Positions 38,097-46,510 of a DNA stretch of 64,000 nucleotides are shown here, piece after piece (the stretch's first letter is position 1; each line of letters opens with the position of its first letter). The notes under the pieces were generated by a model. That model searched no databases. It saw nothing but the letters and a program-made list of their open reading frames with translations, and was not told the origin of the DNA. The DNA is taken from the NCBI RefSeq assembly GCF_013009075.1, contig NZ_CP053108.1, positions 2,356,001-2,420,000 of the forward strand, in the 5' to 3' direction. This DNA comes from Halomonas sp. TA22. Its GTDB lineage: Bacteria > Pseudomonadota > Gammaproteobacteria > Pseudomonadales > Halomonadaceae. The position numbers and the translations under genes were made by a program.

Positions 38097-40448
38097 TCAA
38101 TCCTCGTCGAAGTTCTCCCCGGTCTTTGGGTTGGGTCTGGCGCGGGGATCGAAGCGGTCATCCGTTTGGCTGCCGGCCGCTTTCGGCTGGCCGGCGGGGC
38201 TTCCGTCGATAGTGAAGTTTTGCTGCATGACGCGCAGATTGGCGGGCGGTGCCGAGCCGGTCTTGTCCTGGCCGAAGTAGAGCGTGGTATGCGGGAAGGG
38301 TATCTCGATGCCCTTGGCGTCGAAGTGCAGCTTTACCAGCCGGTTGTAGGCGCGACCAATGCCCCAATGGGTGCCTGGCTTGGCCTTGATGCGCACGCGA
38401 ATATTCACCGAACTGTTGCCCAGCGCGACGACCCCCGCCACCTCCAGCGGCGCGACGATATTCATCTTGTGTTCCTCGTCGGCGGCCAGCTCGTCGAAGG
38501 CCTCGCGCAGGGCGATGATGGCCTCGTCGATGTTCTCGCGATAGGCGATACCGTATTCACCGACGTGGTAACCGAAGTCGCGCATGAAGTTGGACACCGT
38601 GTCGACACTCGAGAAGGGGACGATATGGTAGGTTCCCGACAGGTCGCGAATGCCTACCGAGCGGATGCTGAGGCGTTCCGCGGTTCCGGTGATGCCGCCG
38701 GCCGTGACCACGTCGCCGGTATTCATGGCATTTTCGATCTGAATGAAGATCCCGGTGATGATGTCCTGGACCAGCCTCTGGGCACCGAAGCCGATCGCCA
38801 GCCCCAGTACACCGGCACCGGCGATGAGCGGCCCGATGTTGATGCCGACCTGCGCGAGCACGATCATCAGCGTCATGGTGACCAGAGCGATCGCCAAGGC
38901 ATTGCGAAACAGCGAGAGCAGTGTCTTGGCGCGCGGGTCGGGCTCGCCGGTCCCCGTTTCGGGGTTGAGCTTGTGCTCGATCAGACTGGCGAGCGCCAGC
39001 CACGCGGTGACCGCCAGCATCAGGATCACCGCGACACTGATGGTCCTGCCGACGATGGTGCGGCCCAGGTCGGAGGCGTACCAGGCGGCGAGATTGAAGA
39101 CGCCCCAGACGTTCAGCACCAGCATGACGACAATGGCCAGGATGACGAAGCGGATGAAGCGCAGCGCATTGGGGATATAGGAGTTCAATCGGGGTTCCAG
39201 CAGCGGCAGCTTGCGCCGCAGGTCATCGGAGAGCGTGATGTGGTGGCCGATCGTCTGGGTCAGCAGACTGGAGATGAGGATGCCGGCTCCCGCCAGGAGG
39301 ATGGTGTAGAGCGAGGCCTGCATGACGAAGGGCAGCGCGTCCGCGGGGCGGGCCAGCGTGATGACCAGCACCATCAGGAAATAGAGAATCGCCAGCCAAT
39401 GCCAGATATGGGCCAGCAACTGCAGCGAAAAGCGGGTGGCGCCGAGGCTGGAGCGTTCGGCGATCGCCTCGAGGCCATGACGAAGCTTGAGCCGGTTCGT
39501 GAGTACGAAGGTCACGCCGTAGAAGAAGGCACCGAGCATCAGCAGGGTACCGACCGCCTCGCCCAGAGCGGGAGATAGATAGGCATTGATCAGCGGTACC
39601 ACCGCCATCAGACCGTAGCCGACGATACCGATCAGCCGCGCGATCCAGCGATTCCAGTAGGAGGCTTCCTCGGAGGAGATGGGCAGCAAGCGCAGCCGGT
39701 CGTAACGCGACGAGAAAAGCATGCGCACCGCCGCCTTGAACAGCTCGATGATGAGGAAGGCATTGAGGAACAGCGAGGCACGGATCGAGAGCTCGCCGGT
39801 CTCGCCGATGACGAAGGTGGCGAGCAAGTTACCGCCGACATAGGCGAGCGCGACGACCAGCACGTCGACGACCGCCGCCATGGCGACGGCCAGGACCAGG
39901 CGCACCAAGGGCGTCATGCCGCCGCTCTGCAGCGACCACTGATTGAGGCGGGTAAACACCTGCCTGGCCAGGCGGCGGAAGCCGAGGAAGAGCGCGAAGG
40001 TGGCGATGATCACCAGCGCTAGGTTGATCGTCGCCGTGATCAGCCCATCCAGATCGAACGCTCCGTCGCCGGGCTGGCCCCGGAACAAGGCATCGATGGC
40101 GGAGACCATGTTGGTGAACTGACTGCCAGCGTAACTGGCGATGCTGCTGGTGGCTTCGGCCAGCCGTCGAGGAAGCGAGACCTCCTGGGCTGCCTGGCGG
40201 CTGGCAATTATCGCCTCGGCGGAAATATTGCCCTCGAGCCCGGCAACGCTCTCCTGTTGGGCCAGACCACGCAGCTCTTCTATGAGTCGGTTGCGCGACG
40301 TATCGTTTTCTAGCAGATCGGCCAGAGTGGAGTAGGCCGGAGAATCGGGGGGCGGATCGGGCTGCTGAGCCTGAGCGGGGAGGCAGGTCAGCAGTAGGGC
40401 GACCAATAGCCCGCTTAGCAGCAGGAAGAGGTGACGTGGATACAGCAC
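38097..40448 (-). CDS. ybiO: Mechanosensitive channel of the MscS family (YbiO-like)
   Basis: 783 residues: signal peptide (MLYPRHLFLLLSGLLVALLL... cut near AQA), a periplasmic region to about 130, many membrane helices, and the MscS core near 560-640. The pore helix and beta domain read IAGAGVLGLAIGFGAQRLVQ then NTGDVVTAGGITGTAERLSI, the MscS signature. Length and N-terminal signal fit E. coli YbiO (moderate conductance). It releases solutes on hypo-osmotic shock, which fits a halophile. A 536-codon plus-strand frame over this gene is a codon-bias shadow. Confidence 0.92.
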   Translation of the reverse strand: MLYPRHLFLLLSGLLVALLLTCLPAQAQQPDPPPDSPAYSTLADLLENDTSRNRLIEELRGLAQQESVAGLEGNISAEAIIASRQAAQEVSLPRRLAEATSSIASYAGSQFTNMVSAIDALFRGQPGDGAFDLDGLITATINLALVIIATFALFLGFRRLARQVFTRLNQWSLQSGGMTPLVRLVLAVAMAAVVDVLVVALAYVGGNLLATFVIGETGELSIRASLFLNAFLIIELFKAAVRMLFSSRYDRLRLLPISSEEASYWNRWIARLIGIVGYGLMAVVPLINAYLSPALGEAVGTLLMLGAFFYGVTFVLTNRLKLRHGLEAIAERSSLGATRFSLQLLAHIWHWLAILYFLMVLVITLARPADALPFVMQASLYTILLAGAGILISSLLTQTIGHHITLSDDLRRKLPLLEPRLNSYIPNALRFIRFVILAIVVMLVLNVWGVFNLAAWYASDLGRTIVGRTISVAVILMLAVTAWLALASLIEHKLNPETGTGEPDPRAKTLLSLFRNALAIALVTMTLMIVLAQVGINIGPLIAGAGVLGLAIGFGAQRLVQDIITGIFIQIENAMNTGDVVTAGGITGTAERLSIRSVGIRDLSGTYHIVPFSSVDTVSNFMRDFGYHVGEYGIAYRENIDEAIIALREAFDELAADEEHKMNIVAPLEVAGVVALGNSSVNIRVRIKAKPGTHWGIGRAYNRLVKLHFDAKGIEIPFPHTTLYFGQDKTGSAPPANLRVMQQNFTIDGSPAGQPKAAGSQTDDRFDPRARPNPKTGENFDED

Positions 40449-40718
40449 GCTTTAATCTCCATGAATCAGCGTAGTCAGGGGGGCTTATGACATTGCGGCG
40501 AGTGCCATCACAAGCATGGCATCTCATCCCAGACAAGCCATGAGGTATGGCGTCATGATCGCCAGCCCGCTTGAGTCTAGCAGTTTCTATACAGCAATTA
40601 TGCATCTCTAATCTCTTATGCCATACTTCATAAGTCGGTCTTTGGCCGAAAAATGCGGTAAGAGCAGCAAGGATGCGCCCGGACTTTCGAGCACGGGCGG
40701 TGCGAAGGGAGAAAAAGG

Positions 40719-40928
40719 ATGTTGAATGTATCGCTTGAATTACGTTGTAACGTGTGCGGTAACGATCGCTTCACGATCCCTACCCTAGATGATCTCGATA
40801 CCGATATTCGCTGCGTCGAATGCCTGGCGTTCAAATGCCACGCCGACGAGCTCGAGCATCACATGATGATGGCCTCTTCACGCCGGCCATCACCATTTCG
40901 GGACATGGGGCGATCTCACGCTCGCTGA
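40719..40928 (+). CDS. Small zinc-ribbon protein
   Basis: 69 residues. Two pairs of Cys, CNVCGND and CVECLAFKC, fit a zinc ribbon. No other domain. GGGAGAAAAAGG precedes the ATG, and an intrinsic terminator follows, so it is a genuine single-gene unit. The leader from about 40675 contains a GC-rich inverted repeat (GCGCCCG...CGGGCG). The function is unknown; it could be a transcriptional or translational accessory protein. Confidence 0.65.
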   Translation: MLNVSLELRCNVCGNDRFTIPTLDDLDTDIRCVECLAFKCHADELEHHMMMASSRRPSPFRDMGRSHAR

Positions 40929-40960
40929 CTCCTGTTTTGGCAAGCAGGCAGTAAACGCTT

Positions 40961-40984
40961 ACCACCCCTTGCGGGTGGTTTTTT
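40961..40984 (+). terminator. Intrinsic terminator after the zinc-ribbon gene
   Basis: ACCACCC (40961-40967), 5-nt loop, GGGTGGT (40973-40979), then six T in total from 40979. It also separates the gene from the Fluc pair, whose first start is 38 bases later. Confidence 0.85.
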
Positions 40985-41021
40985 GTGCCAACGCGAAGAA
41001 AGAAGAGTCTAGAGACGTTTC

Positions 41022-41438
41022 ATGCCAACAACGCTAGGCCCACTGCTAGTGGTGACAATAGGCGGTGCCTTGGGGGGAGTGCTGAGAGTCTGGCTGACAG
41101 CACGCATCACTGCTCGCTGGGGGGAGGGCTTTCCCTGGGGCACTCTTGCTGTCAATACCAGTGGTGCCCTTCTGCTCGGCCTGCTGGTGGGGGTGACGGA
41201 TGCGACTCCGGCCGGGGCGGTAACCGGGCTATGGCTGCTGCTGGCGGTCGGCGTGCTCGGCAGCTATACCACGGTCTCCTCCTTCAGCCTGCAGAGCCTT
41301 GCGCTACTGCAGGGTATGCGGCCCTGGCAGGGGGTGGCCAATGTGGCGGCATCGCTTGGTGGTTGCCTGCTCGCCGCTGCCGTGGGTATCGGCACAGGCC
41401 AATGGCTCGTGTCGTTGCTGGCGGGAGGCAACATGTGA
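41022..41438 (+). CDS. crcB: Fluoride channel Fluc/CrcB subunit 1
   Basis: 138 residues with four membrane helices. Seen: VTIGGALGGVLRVWLTARI, FPWGTLAVNTSGALLLGLL and GSYTTVSSFSLQSLALLQ, the pore Asn and Phe-box region of Fluc. Fluc dimers export fluoride passively. A second crcB follows with a GTGA overlap, the arrangement of heterodimeric Fluc pairs. No fluoride riboswitch is visible in the short leader. Confidence 0.92.
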   Translation: MPTTLGPLLVVTIGGALGGVLRVWLTARITARWGEGFPWGTLAVNTSGALLLGLLVGVTDATPAGAVTGLWLLLAVGVLGSYTTVSSFSLQSLALLQGMRPWQGVANVAASLGGCLLAAAVGIGTGQWLVSLLAGGNM

Positions 41439-41860
41439 GCGACACGCAACGTTTCTATGCCGCCGTCGCGCTGGGCAGCGCCCTGGGCGCCATTGCCCGC
41501 TACCTGGTATCGATCGGGCTTCTCTCCCTGCTGGGGCCTGGTTACCCTTGGGGTACCCTTGTGGCGAACGTGCTGGGGTCGGTGTTGATCGGCCTGGTAT
41601 CGGTGTGTACTCAGGAGGGTGGGCGCTTTCGATCATCACCGCTATTGCGTCAGTTTCTGATGGCGGGATTTTGCGGTGGCTTCACCACCTTCTCCATCTT
41701 CAGCCTGGAAGTGGTAAGCCTGGCGGATCAGGGCGAGTGGCGGCAGGCAGCGGGGTATGTCGTGCTGTCACTAGGACTGTGGATGGGCGGCGTGGTGTCT
41801 GGCGTACGCCTAGGCACTCGCTTGAACCGCCGCCACGCCCAAGCTTCCTGCGGGGAGTAG
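41435..41860 (+). CDS. crcB: Fluoride channel Fluc/CrcB subunit 2
   Basis: 141 residues with four helices. Seen: ALGSALGAIARYLVSIG, YPWGTLVANVLGSVLIGLV and CGGFTTFSIFSLEVVSLAD, closer to the consensus than subunit 1. The start is GTG at 41435 with GGGAGG 6 bases upstream, overlapping the first gene's stop. The frame opens far upstream, but that part lies inside subunit 1. Confidence 0.92.
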   Translation: MSDTQRFYAAVALGSALGAIARYLVSIGLLSLLGPGYPWGTLVANVLGSVLIGLVSVCTQEGGRFRSSPLLRQFLMAGFCGGFTTFSIFSLEVVSLADQGEWRQAAGYVVLSLGLWMGGVVSGVRLGTRLNRRHAQASCGE

Positions 41861-41905
41861 CGCTGGCAGTGCCTGGCTTGGGCGCTGCCACCGCTCATGC
41901 CCGTC

Positions 41906-42454
41906 TCAGGCGTCCTCGTCATCCGAGGTATAGCGCTTGACCTCGGCATCCTCGCCGCACTCGGGGTCGATCAAGAAAGTGTTCTTCACATCCAGTAGCC
42001 CCAGGTGTTCGATAGTGCGACGTCCAAGCAGTAGAGGATAGAGCATCTCGCTGCGATCGCGCAGGCCAAACTGTTCTTCATAAATCGTATCGCCCAGGCA
42101 GATTTCCATCAGTACCACCTGACGCTCGGAGCGGCCACCTGCGCCTCGCACGGTGAGATCGCGATAGAGCGGACGTTCGAGCACTTCGGAGAGCGTCTCA
42201 TCGCTGCTCTCGTCATCGAGCTCGAGGCGGAAGCGTACCCACTCCTCTCCCTCCTTCTCGAAAATCTCGATATCGCGAGCATCCAGCGATGATGTCAATG
42301 CGCCGCTGTCGAGCTTGGCCTTGACCACCACGCCCCAAGGCTCGACCGAGGCCCTCTCCACCCAGCCAAACACCTTCTCCTCCTCTGCGCTTGCCAGGCT
42401 TGTACCCATCAGCAGCGCACCGGCGAGAACCGAACTCCATATTTCCTTATACAT
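41906..42454 (-). CDS. Secreted retropepsin-like protein (PF05618-type, RimK-associated 'zinc protease')
   Basis: 182 residues: signal peptide (LAGALLMGTSLASA), then VVVKAKLDSGALTSSLDARDIEIF, where DSGA matches the D-[ST]-G-A aspartic-peptidase motif, followed by EEWVRFRLELDD and LLGRRTIEHLGLLDVKNTFLIDP. This is the family often named ATP-dependent zinc protease (PF05618), although the sequence shows a retropepsin-like fold rather than a metalloprotease site. Cytosolic members accompany ATP-grasp genes; this one is exported and stands alone. GAGGAGG precedes the ATG. Confidence 0.8.
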   Translation of the reverse strand: MYKEIWSSVLAGALLMGTSLASAEEEKVFGWVERASVEPWGVVVKAKLDSGALTSSLDARDIEIFEKEGEEWVRFRLELDDESSDETLSEVLERPLYRDLTVRGAGGRSERQVVLMEICLGDTIYEEQFGLRDRSEMLYPLLLGRRTIEHLGLLDVKNTFLIDPECGEDAEVKRYTSDDEDA

Positions 42455-42722
42455 TAAGCCTCCTCAGCAATGGCGTCCTCGAAAGCCGGACGGCCGAATC
42501 ATTCCATTGCTTGGGAAGAGGTGCAAGGAGCAGAGCGGGTGTCTCCTGGCGCGGGTCAGAAGTTGGTGCAGTGTCAACGGCGGCACTCGTCTACACTTTC
42601 GGCATGGCTAAGACATTGACGTACCCAAGCGATATCTTCGAACTTGCCTTCGGTTCAAGTGACTTGAGCCCTGCTCCACATATGACGGTACCGAGTGCCC
42701 TTGGCCACCGAGGGCGTGCCGA

Positions 42723-43448
42723 ATGACCATGCTCGTGCAAGCATGCTTCGTCTTGAGCCTCTCCCTCGTGCATCTGTTTGCCGGCAAGCTTCATTACCAG
42801 AACAAGATTCCACGCAGCGCTTGGCTCTCGTTTGCGGGCGGTGTCTCGGTGGCCTATGTATTCATTCATATATTCCCGGAGCTCCAGGAAGCGCAACAGA
42901 CATTGGGTGATCAGGGCGTCATCGGCTTTATCGAGCATCACGCCTATCTTGTTGCCCTGTTCGGGCTGGGCGTCTTCTATGGACTCGAGTGTTGGGCTAA
43001 GAAACATCGCAAGAGGGCGGAGGCCGAAGACCCTGGACAGGAGAGCGACACGGGCGTCTTCTGGATTCATATCGGCGCCTTTGCCCTTTACAACGCCTTG
43101 ATCGGCTATCTATTGGTCTTTCGCGAAACCGCCTTTCTGGAGATCCTGTTCTTCTTTCTTGCCATGGGCTTCCATTTTCTAGTCAACGATCATGCACTGG
43201 CTCAGCATCATCGCCATGCTTACCTGAGCAAGGGGAGGTGGGTGCTCTCAGCGGCGGTGGTTGTCGGTTGGGGAATCGGGTGGCTTATCGAAGTGAGCGA
43301 GGCGATCACCAGCACACTCTATGCACTGTTGGCCGGAGGCTTGGTGCTCAACGTCATGAAGGAGGAGTTGCCGGAGGAGCGCCAAAGCCGTTTCTGGCCA
43401 TTCTGCATCGGCGCGACCCTGTGTTCGATGCTGCTGATCGCGATATGA
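42723..43448 (+). CDS. ZIP-like integral membrane protein, divergent
   Basis: 241 residues with seven or eight predicted helices. FAGGVSVAYVFIHIFPELQE and LLAGGLVLNVMKEELPEE resemble ZIP metal transporter helices, and HIGAFALYNALIGYLLV corresponds to the ZIP helix 4 motif but with Tyr in place of the metal-binding His. MGFHFLVNDHALAQHHRHAY is His-rich. It may be a transporter with altered specificity or a non-transporting relative. GAGGG precedes the ATG. Convergent with the small exported protein gene. Confidence 0.6.
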   Translation: MTMLVQACFVLSLSLVHLFAGKLHYQNKIPRSAWLSFAGGVSVAYVFIHIFPELQEAQQTLGDQGVIGFIEHHAYLVALFGLGVFYGLECWAKKHRKRAEAEDPGQESDTGVFWIHIGAFALYNALIGYLLVFRETAFLEILFFFLAMGFHFLVNDHALAQHHRHAYLSKGRWVLSAAVVVGWGIGWLIEVSEAITSTLYALLAGGLVLNVMKEELPEERQSRFWPFCIGATLCSMLLIAI

Positions 43449-43484
43449 CCACCGACGGCCATGGCTGCTCCAATCCGGCCTCTT

Positions 43485-43730
43485 TTATCGATTGGCACAC
43501 CACTGCATGTAGACGCCTTTGGTATCTGGACTCCCCCAGCGCCTGTGTCGATCCACGCCGAGCATCTCCTCCCTATTCCATTGGTCGACCCGGTCGCAGT
43601 ATCGCCGCTGTTCCGAGGTGAGATCATCGGCGGACAAGGGCTTGGATTTGACCTCTGTCGAAGTCATGTTCAACGCGACAGCCCCAGCGGTCACTACACA
43701 AGCCGCAACCACAGCGAGAGTTTTCATCAT
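43485..43730 (-). CDS. Small exported protein, function unknown
   Basis: 81 residues. MMKTLAVVAACVVTAGAVALN is a signal peptide or membrane anchor, and the mature part has two Cys (RRYCDRVDQW and MQWCANR) that could form a disulfide. The DDLTSEQRRYCDRVDQWNRE segment is hydrophilic and helical. GCAGGGA precedes the start. I do not recognise a family. It is the last core gene before the genomic island. Confidence 0.55.
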   Translation of the reverse strand: MMKTLAVVAACVVTAGAVALNMTSTEVKSKPLSADDLTSEQRRYCDRVDQWNREEMLGVDRHRRWGSPDTKGVYMQWCANR

Positions 43731-43880
43731 TATGCGTCCCTGCAGTATGATTTGGTTTGATCAATTTTCGGTAAGTATAGTCAACCAAGGAGTAATTACA
43801 AACGGTTGCAGGCGTGTCGCCATTAGCGAACACTTAATTGGCTGGGAGGGCGGCAAGAAGCTTTAGCGTATGCCATGAAC

Positions 43881-43903
43881 GAAAAAAGCACCCGTAGGTG
43901 CTT
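43881..43903 (-). terminator. Displaced original ssrA terminator
   Basis: On the minus strand AAGCACC, loop TACG, GGTGCTT, then TTTTC. It lies 14 bases beyond the left att repeat. In the uninterrupted chromosome it would sit just after the 3' end of ssrA; the island has moved it 19 kb away. Confidence 0.75.
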
Positions 43904-43917
43904 GATTCGTATGCTTG

Positions 43918-43933
43918 ATTGGTGGAGGCGGCG
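43918..43933. repeat. attL: left 16-bp direct repeat
   Basis: Identical to 63003-63018, the last bases of ssrA plus two flanking bases. It is the displaced original end of the tmRNA gene. Confidence 0.9.
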
Positions 43934-44298
43934 TCCATCTAATTCGGCTGGTAAATAACTGAATAAACAAAGCTATTGTTATTTTTATTTATTTTTATGC
44001 CCCCAAATATGCCCCTTAAGGTATGCTCTGCTCATGCCCGGCCAATGAGTTCGCTTCACGCTGGAGGCGGCAGCCTAGCCCTTTGGCTTACCTCAGTGGA
44101 GCTGCTTGACTGGCATCCAAAATATTGACCATAATCTCGTTGTTGCTTGGTCGCCTTGTCCGATGCTGCTTACATCCAAGGCCCGCAACGAGCCCCACCC
44201 GTAGCACCCGTTGTGCCCGATGCAATCCTTTTTGCCAGCATTGCACACGGCCCCCAGCAGTCGTGTCTGGCAAATAACCCTCCAAGGGAGGATGCATC
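43934..44298. other. Left end of island, non-coding
   Basis: 365 bases without a supported gene. It holds an AT-rich stretch, then ATGCCCCCAAATATGCCCC (43997-44015), a repeat also present near the integrase end and a candidate integrase arm site. The promoter of the downstream two-gene cassette must lie here; TTGACC at about 44125 is a possible -35 but I see no clear -10. Confidence 0.5.
43997..44015. repeat. Candidate integrase arm-type sites, left end
   Basis: Two tandem copies of ATGCCCC(C), spaced 12 bases apart. The same pair in the same orientation lies at 62871-62890, and further GCCCCC or GGGGGC copies surround the integrase start (62733-62900). Confidence 0.45.
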
Positions 44299-45321
44299 AT
44301 GGCATCTATCGCAATGCGCGTGGCGCAATCAGCAGCCAGTGCTATCCAGGCAGAAAATCTGCCGCTACAGTTACAAAATTGCCAGCAGTTTATACAAGCT
44401 GCGCTCCTCGGTCGCGGTGTCTCGAGCTTCGAGGACATGAAGAGGCTGGGTATCCCCGTCGTAATCGATAAAGGCCAGGAAAACGTCGCGAGTAACGCAT
44501 TTTCAACGTGGGGGCGTGTCCTGCGTGACGATATTGTGTCCGAGCGTGCAGATAAAGCTCTACGCCGCGTTTACGAGCGTTCGCGCAAGCCTCTGCCAGA
44601 CCCGGTGGAATTTCAGTTCCAGAAACTGAGAGTGGCCGCCATCATCACAGAGCACATCCGCCAGCATGGGCTTTTCGTCTATACACAACGGCTACTGTTC
44701 GCCCCGGCATTCAGGTCGATCGGCATGGGCTTGCTCAAGGAAATGAAACTTCCCGAGCTTCCTCCCTCCTCAGCGAGCTCCGCTATAGCATGTGACCTCC
44801 TGCCTGCTTTACCTTCGCACAACCTTAAGGAGCACCTGCTCTTCCTCGGTGGGCAGCACATGCGAGGGTTCGGTTTGCCGTTTGGCTCATTCGCAAAATG
44901 GGTCTCTGAAAACGAGCCCACCCTAGTCGAGTTTCCGGCACCTGATCTTAAGCCGGGTCGCATGGCACGCAAGGATCTCTTCTATGAGCATCCGAAGCAT
45001 CCGAAGCATCCGAGTGCAGAGCTAGGTCTGGGCTTCTTTCTCGCTGTTACGAAAAATCAAATCCCCGAGAATATCAGCATCGTGACGCCATTACTTCAGC
45101 ACAGGCAGGCCGAGGGTTACCCACAGCAGCCGTGGAGAGCTGAGTTCACGAGCGAGGGCATAAGCAAAAGGTTCATAAGCGCCGTCGAGCGTAAGCGGCT
45201 TGAGGCTGCGCTCTCGAATTTTGGCGGTCAAAGCGCACGCCTGAAGGTCTGTCCGAGCTGCTCGGAGATATACTCCGATGACAGGAACGACCTTAATCTG
45301 CGCTGCAGCTGCACTCACTAG
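44299..45321 (+). CDS. Unknown protein with C-terminal zinc-ribbon-like Cys cluster
   Basis: 340 residues, not recognised. No signal peptide or membrane segment. The N-terminal half is helical. A 9-base tandem repeat encodes KHPKHP near residue 235. The C-terminus has C-P-S-C ... C-S-C (VCPSCSEIYSDD and LRCSCTH), which could bind zinc. GGGAGG lies 7 bases before the ATG. It is followed after 16 bases by a 112-residue unknown gene and then a terminator, so they form a two-gene unit. Position at the island end, where cargo is often found, suggests an accessory or defence role, but this is inference. Confidence 0.6.
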   Translation: MASIAMRVAQSAASAIQAENLPLQLQNCQQFIQAALLGRGVSSFEDMKRLGIPVVIDKGQENVASNAFSTWGRVLRDDIVSERADKALRRVYERSRKPLPDPVEFQFQKLRVAAIITEHIRQHGLFVYTQRLLFAPAFRSIGMGLLKEMKLPELPPSSASSAIACDLLPALPSHNLKEHLLFLGGQHMRGFGLPFGSFAKWVSENEPTLVEFPAPDLKPGRMARKDLFYEHPKHPKHPSAELGLGFFLAVTKNQIPENISIVTPLLQHRQAEGYPQQPWRAEFTSEGISKRFISAVERKRLEAALSNFGGQSARLKVCPSCSEIYSDDRNDLNLRCSCTH

Positions 45322-45337
45322 CCCTAGGGAGAAGATC

Positions 45338-45676
45338 ATGGCAAACGACGTAATGCTGAATAGTGCCGATCGTTCTATCGACGGTGAGGTCCGCGATCTT
45401 CTGGGTCTAGCGACAAGCCTTGAAGCGCTGGGCGTACGAAAGGCGGAGACTGATGGGAACGTGCGCTATGTGCGTGATGCCCAGACCGGGGACATGATAG
45501 TTGCGGGGCGCGACGTGATCGTGAAGAAAACGAATGCTACGCTAGGCGTGCTGATAGCGTTACCGGATGCTTCTCAGGATGAAGTGCTGGCTGATCTAGA
45601 GTCCTTCACTCAGGAAATGCGTGGTACCGTGGTAGGCCGCAGCCAATCCTGGGTATCGCAGCGAAAGCCAGGCTGA
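45338..45676 (+). CDS. Unknown 112-residue protein, second gene of island-end cassette
   Basis: 112 residues, soluble and acidic. Two parts can be seen: DRSIDGEVRDLLGLATSLEALG (helical) and a beta-rich middle NVRYVRDAQTGDMIVAGRDVIVKKTNATLGVLIALP, then a helix DEVLADLESFTQEMRG. No known motif. AGGGAGAAG precedes the ATG at 45338. The longer frame from 45278 overlaps the upstream gene and has no ribosome site. It is probably a small partner of the 340-residue protein. Confidence 0.6.
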   Translation: MANDVMLNSADRSIDGEVRDLLGLATSLEALGVRKAETDGNVRYVRDAQTGDMIVAGRDVIVKKTNATLGVLIALPDASQDEVLADLESFTQEMRGTVVGRSQSWVSQRKPG

Positions 45677-45699
45677 GTGCAAAAAGATAGGTAACCGAG

Positions 45700-45731
45700 G
45701 CGGGAGCCTTTACGGAGCTGCTCCCGCTTTT
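45700..45731 (+). terminator. Terminator of the two-gene cassette
   Basis: GCGGGAGC (45700-45707) pairs with GCTCCCGC (45720-45727), 12-nt loop, followed by TTTT. It starts 24 bases after the second gene's stop. Confidence 0.75.
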
Positions 45732-46023
45732 GTCGATCAATATCGCTGAAACAGTACTATAGGTCCATGGCGGCAATTAAATGCGAGTGATTCGATAGTC
45801 TGTAGCCTGTTCCGTTGCTCAACTGGCAATCTGAACCGATAAGCCTAGGCCCCGGCTGAACGAAAGCCTGTTCCTTTGCTTGGGCCATTGGGTGTCCTGC
45901 GATTGCCAGCTGCTTTTCATCCGCACTAAGTTGCGATCTAATGCCGACGGCGATGTGTTGAACATGATTGGCTAATGATGTCGCTATACGGTGACTTAGT
46001 GCTCTGGACTCCATCCGCCAACT
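45732..46023. other. Island spacer with no supported gene
   Basis: It contains one minus-strand frame of 85 codons (45757-46014) with no family match and no clear ribosome site; I do not support it as a gene. Confidence 0.4.
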
Positions 46024-46149
46024 TTAGCGGGCTGCCGCTGTGATGCCTTCATGCTCGGTCAGTTTCGGGATGGACATGCGGATGGACATGCTCATGGGCG
46101 GTGCCTTCTTCTTGAGGATGGCTTCCTTACGCTCTGCGGGGTAATGCAT
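46024..46149 (-). pseudogene. N-terminal fragment of an IS helix-turn-helix transposase subunit
   Basis: 41 codons. MHYPAERKEAILKKKAPPMS... resembles the start of transposase OrfA-type proteins (about 90-100 residues or longer) that normally continue into EQEGISxATLYxWR; here TEHEGITAAAR is followed at once by TAA. GAGGTGATCAAC precedes the ATG. It is a truncated insertion-sequence remnant. Confidence 0.5.
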
Positions 46150-46181
46150 GTTGATCACCTCTCATTTCGTTTAGGTGACAA

Positions 46182-46451
46182 CTACGTTAACAGATAGGGA
46201 TTTTCGGTCACGCCGATCAAGAAGGCCTGAGACATGTCGCTGCCCACCTCGACCACATTGTCTTGGGCGCCGCCATGCTCCGCCTGGAAGGCGCTGAATG
46301 CTGTGATGTCGGCCTTGCCATGCCCAGGAACGTCGAAGATCATCGTTTCCTGCTGACACTGCATGTCGAGGAACACCGTGATATAGCGCTGACCTCGTCG
46401 AAAGGCTGTTTCGTCCACGCCGACAGCGGTCGAGTGCGATAGGTCCAGCTC
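46182..46451 (-). pseudogene. ISL3-family transposase fragment
   Basis: The frame reads STAVGVDETAFRRGQRYITVFLD, FDVPGHGKADITAFSAF and VEVGSDMSQAFLIGV. These are the DDE-domain motifs of ISL3 transposases (DET-x-RRG with the first Asp; DMS with the second). An in-frame TAG at about 46454 and a stop at 46182 cut both ends; a full protein has about 400 residues. No terminal inverted repeats were found. Confidence 0.75.
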
Positions 46452-46510
46452 CTAGCCCAGTTCAGGGGGTGAATTCCACATCCAGCGACGAAGAGCCTGT
46501 ACAAGCTCGG

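Noticed and set aside
37968-39578. 536-codon open frame on the plus strand
   Set aside because: It lies fully antisense to the YbiO-like channel gene, which has clear MscS motifs. Its Gly/Asp/Gln/His-rich translation is the usual mirror of high-GC coding DNA.
40985-41021. Fluoride riboswitch before crcB
   Set aside because: Only 37 bases lie between the preceding terminator and the start; no crcB-motif pseudoknot is visible.
42604-42726. Small plus-strand frame MAKTLTYPSDIFELAF...
   Set aside because: No ribosome site or family; it ends at the start of the ZIP-like gene and is probably leader sequence.
45757-46014. 85-codon minus-strand frame in the island
   Set aside because: No ribosome site, no motif and ordinary composition. 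It may be chance in a region of IS debris.
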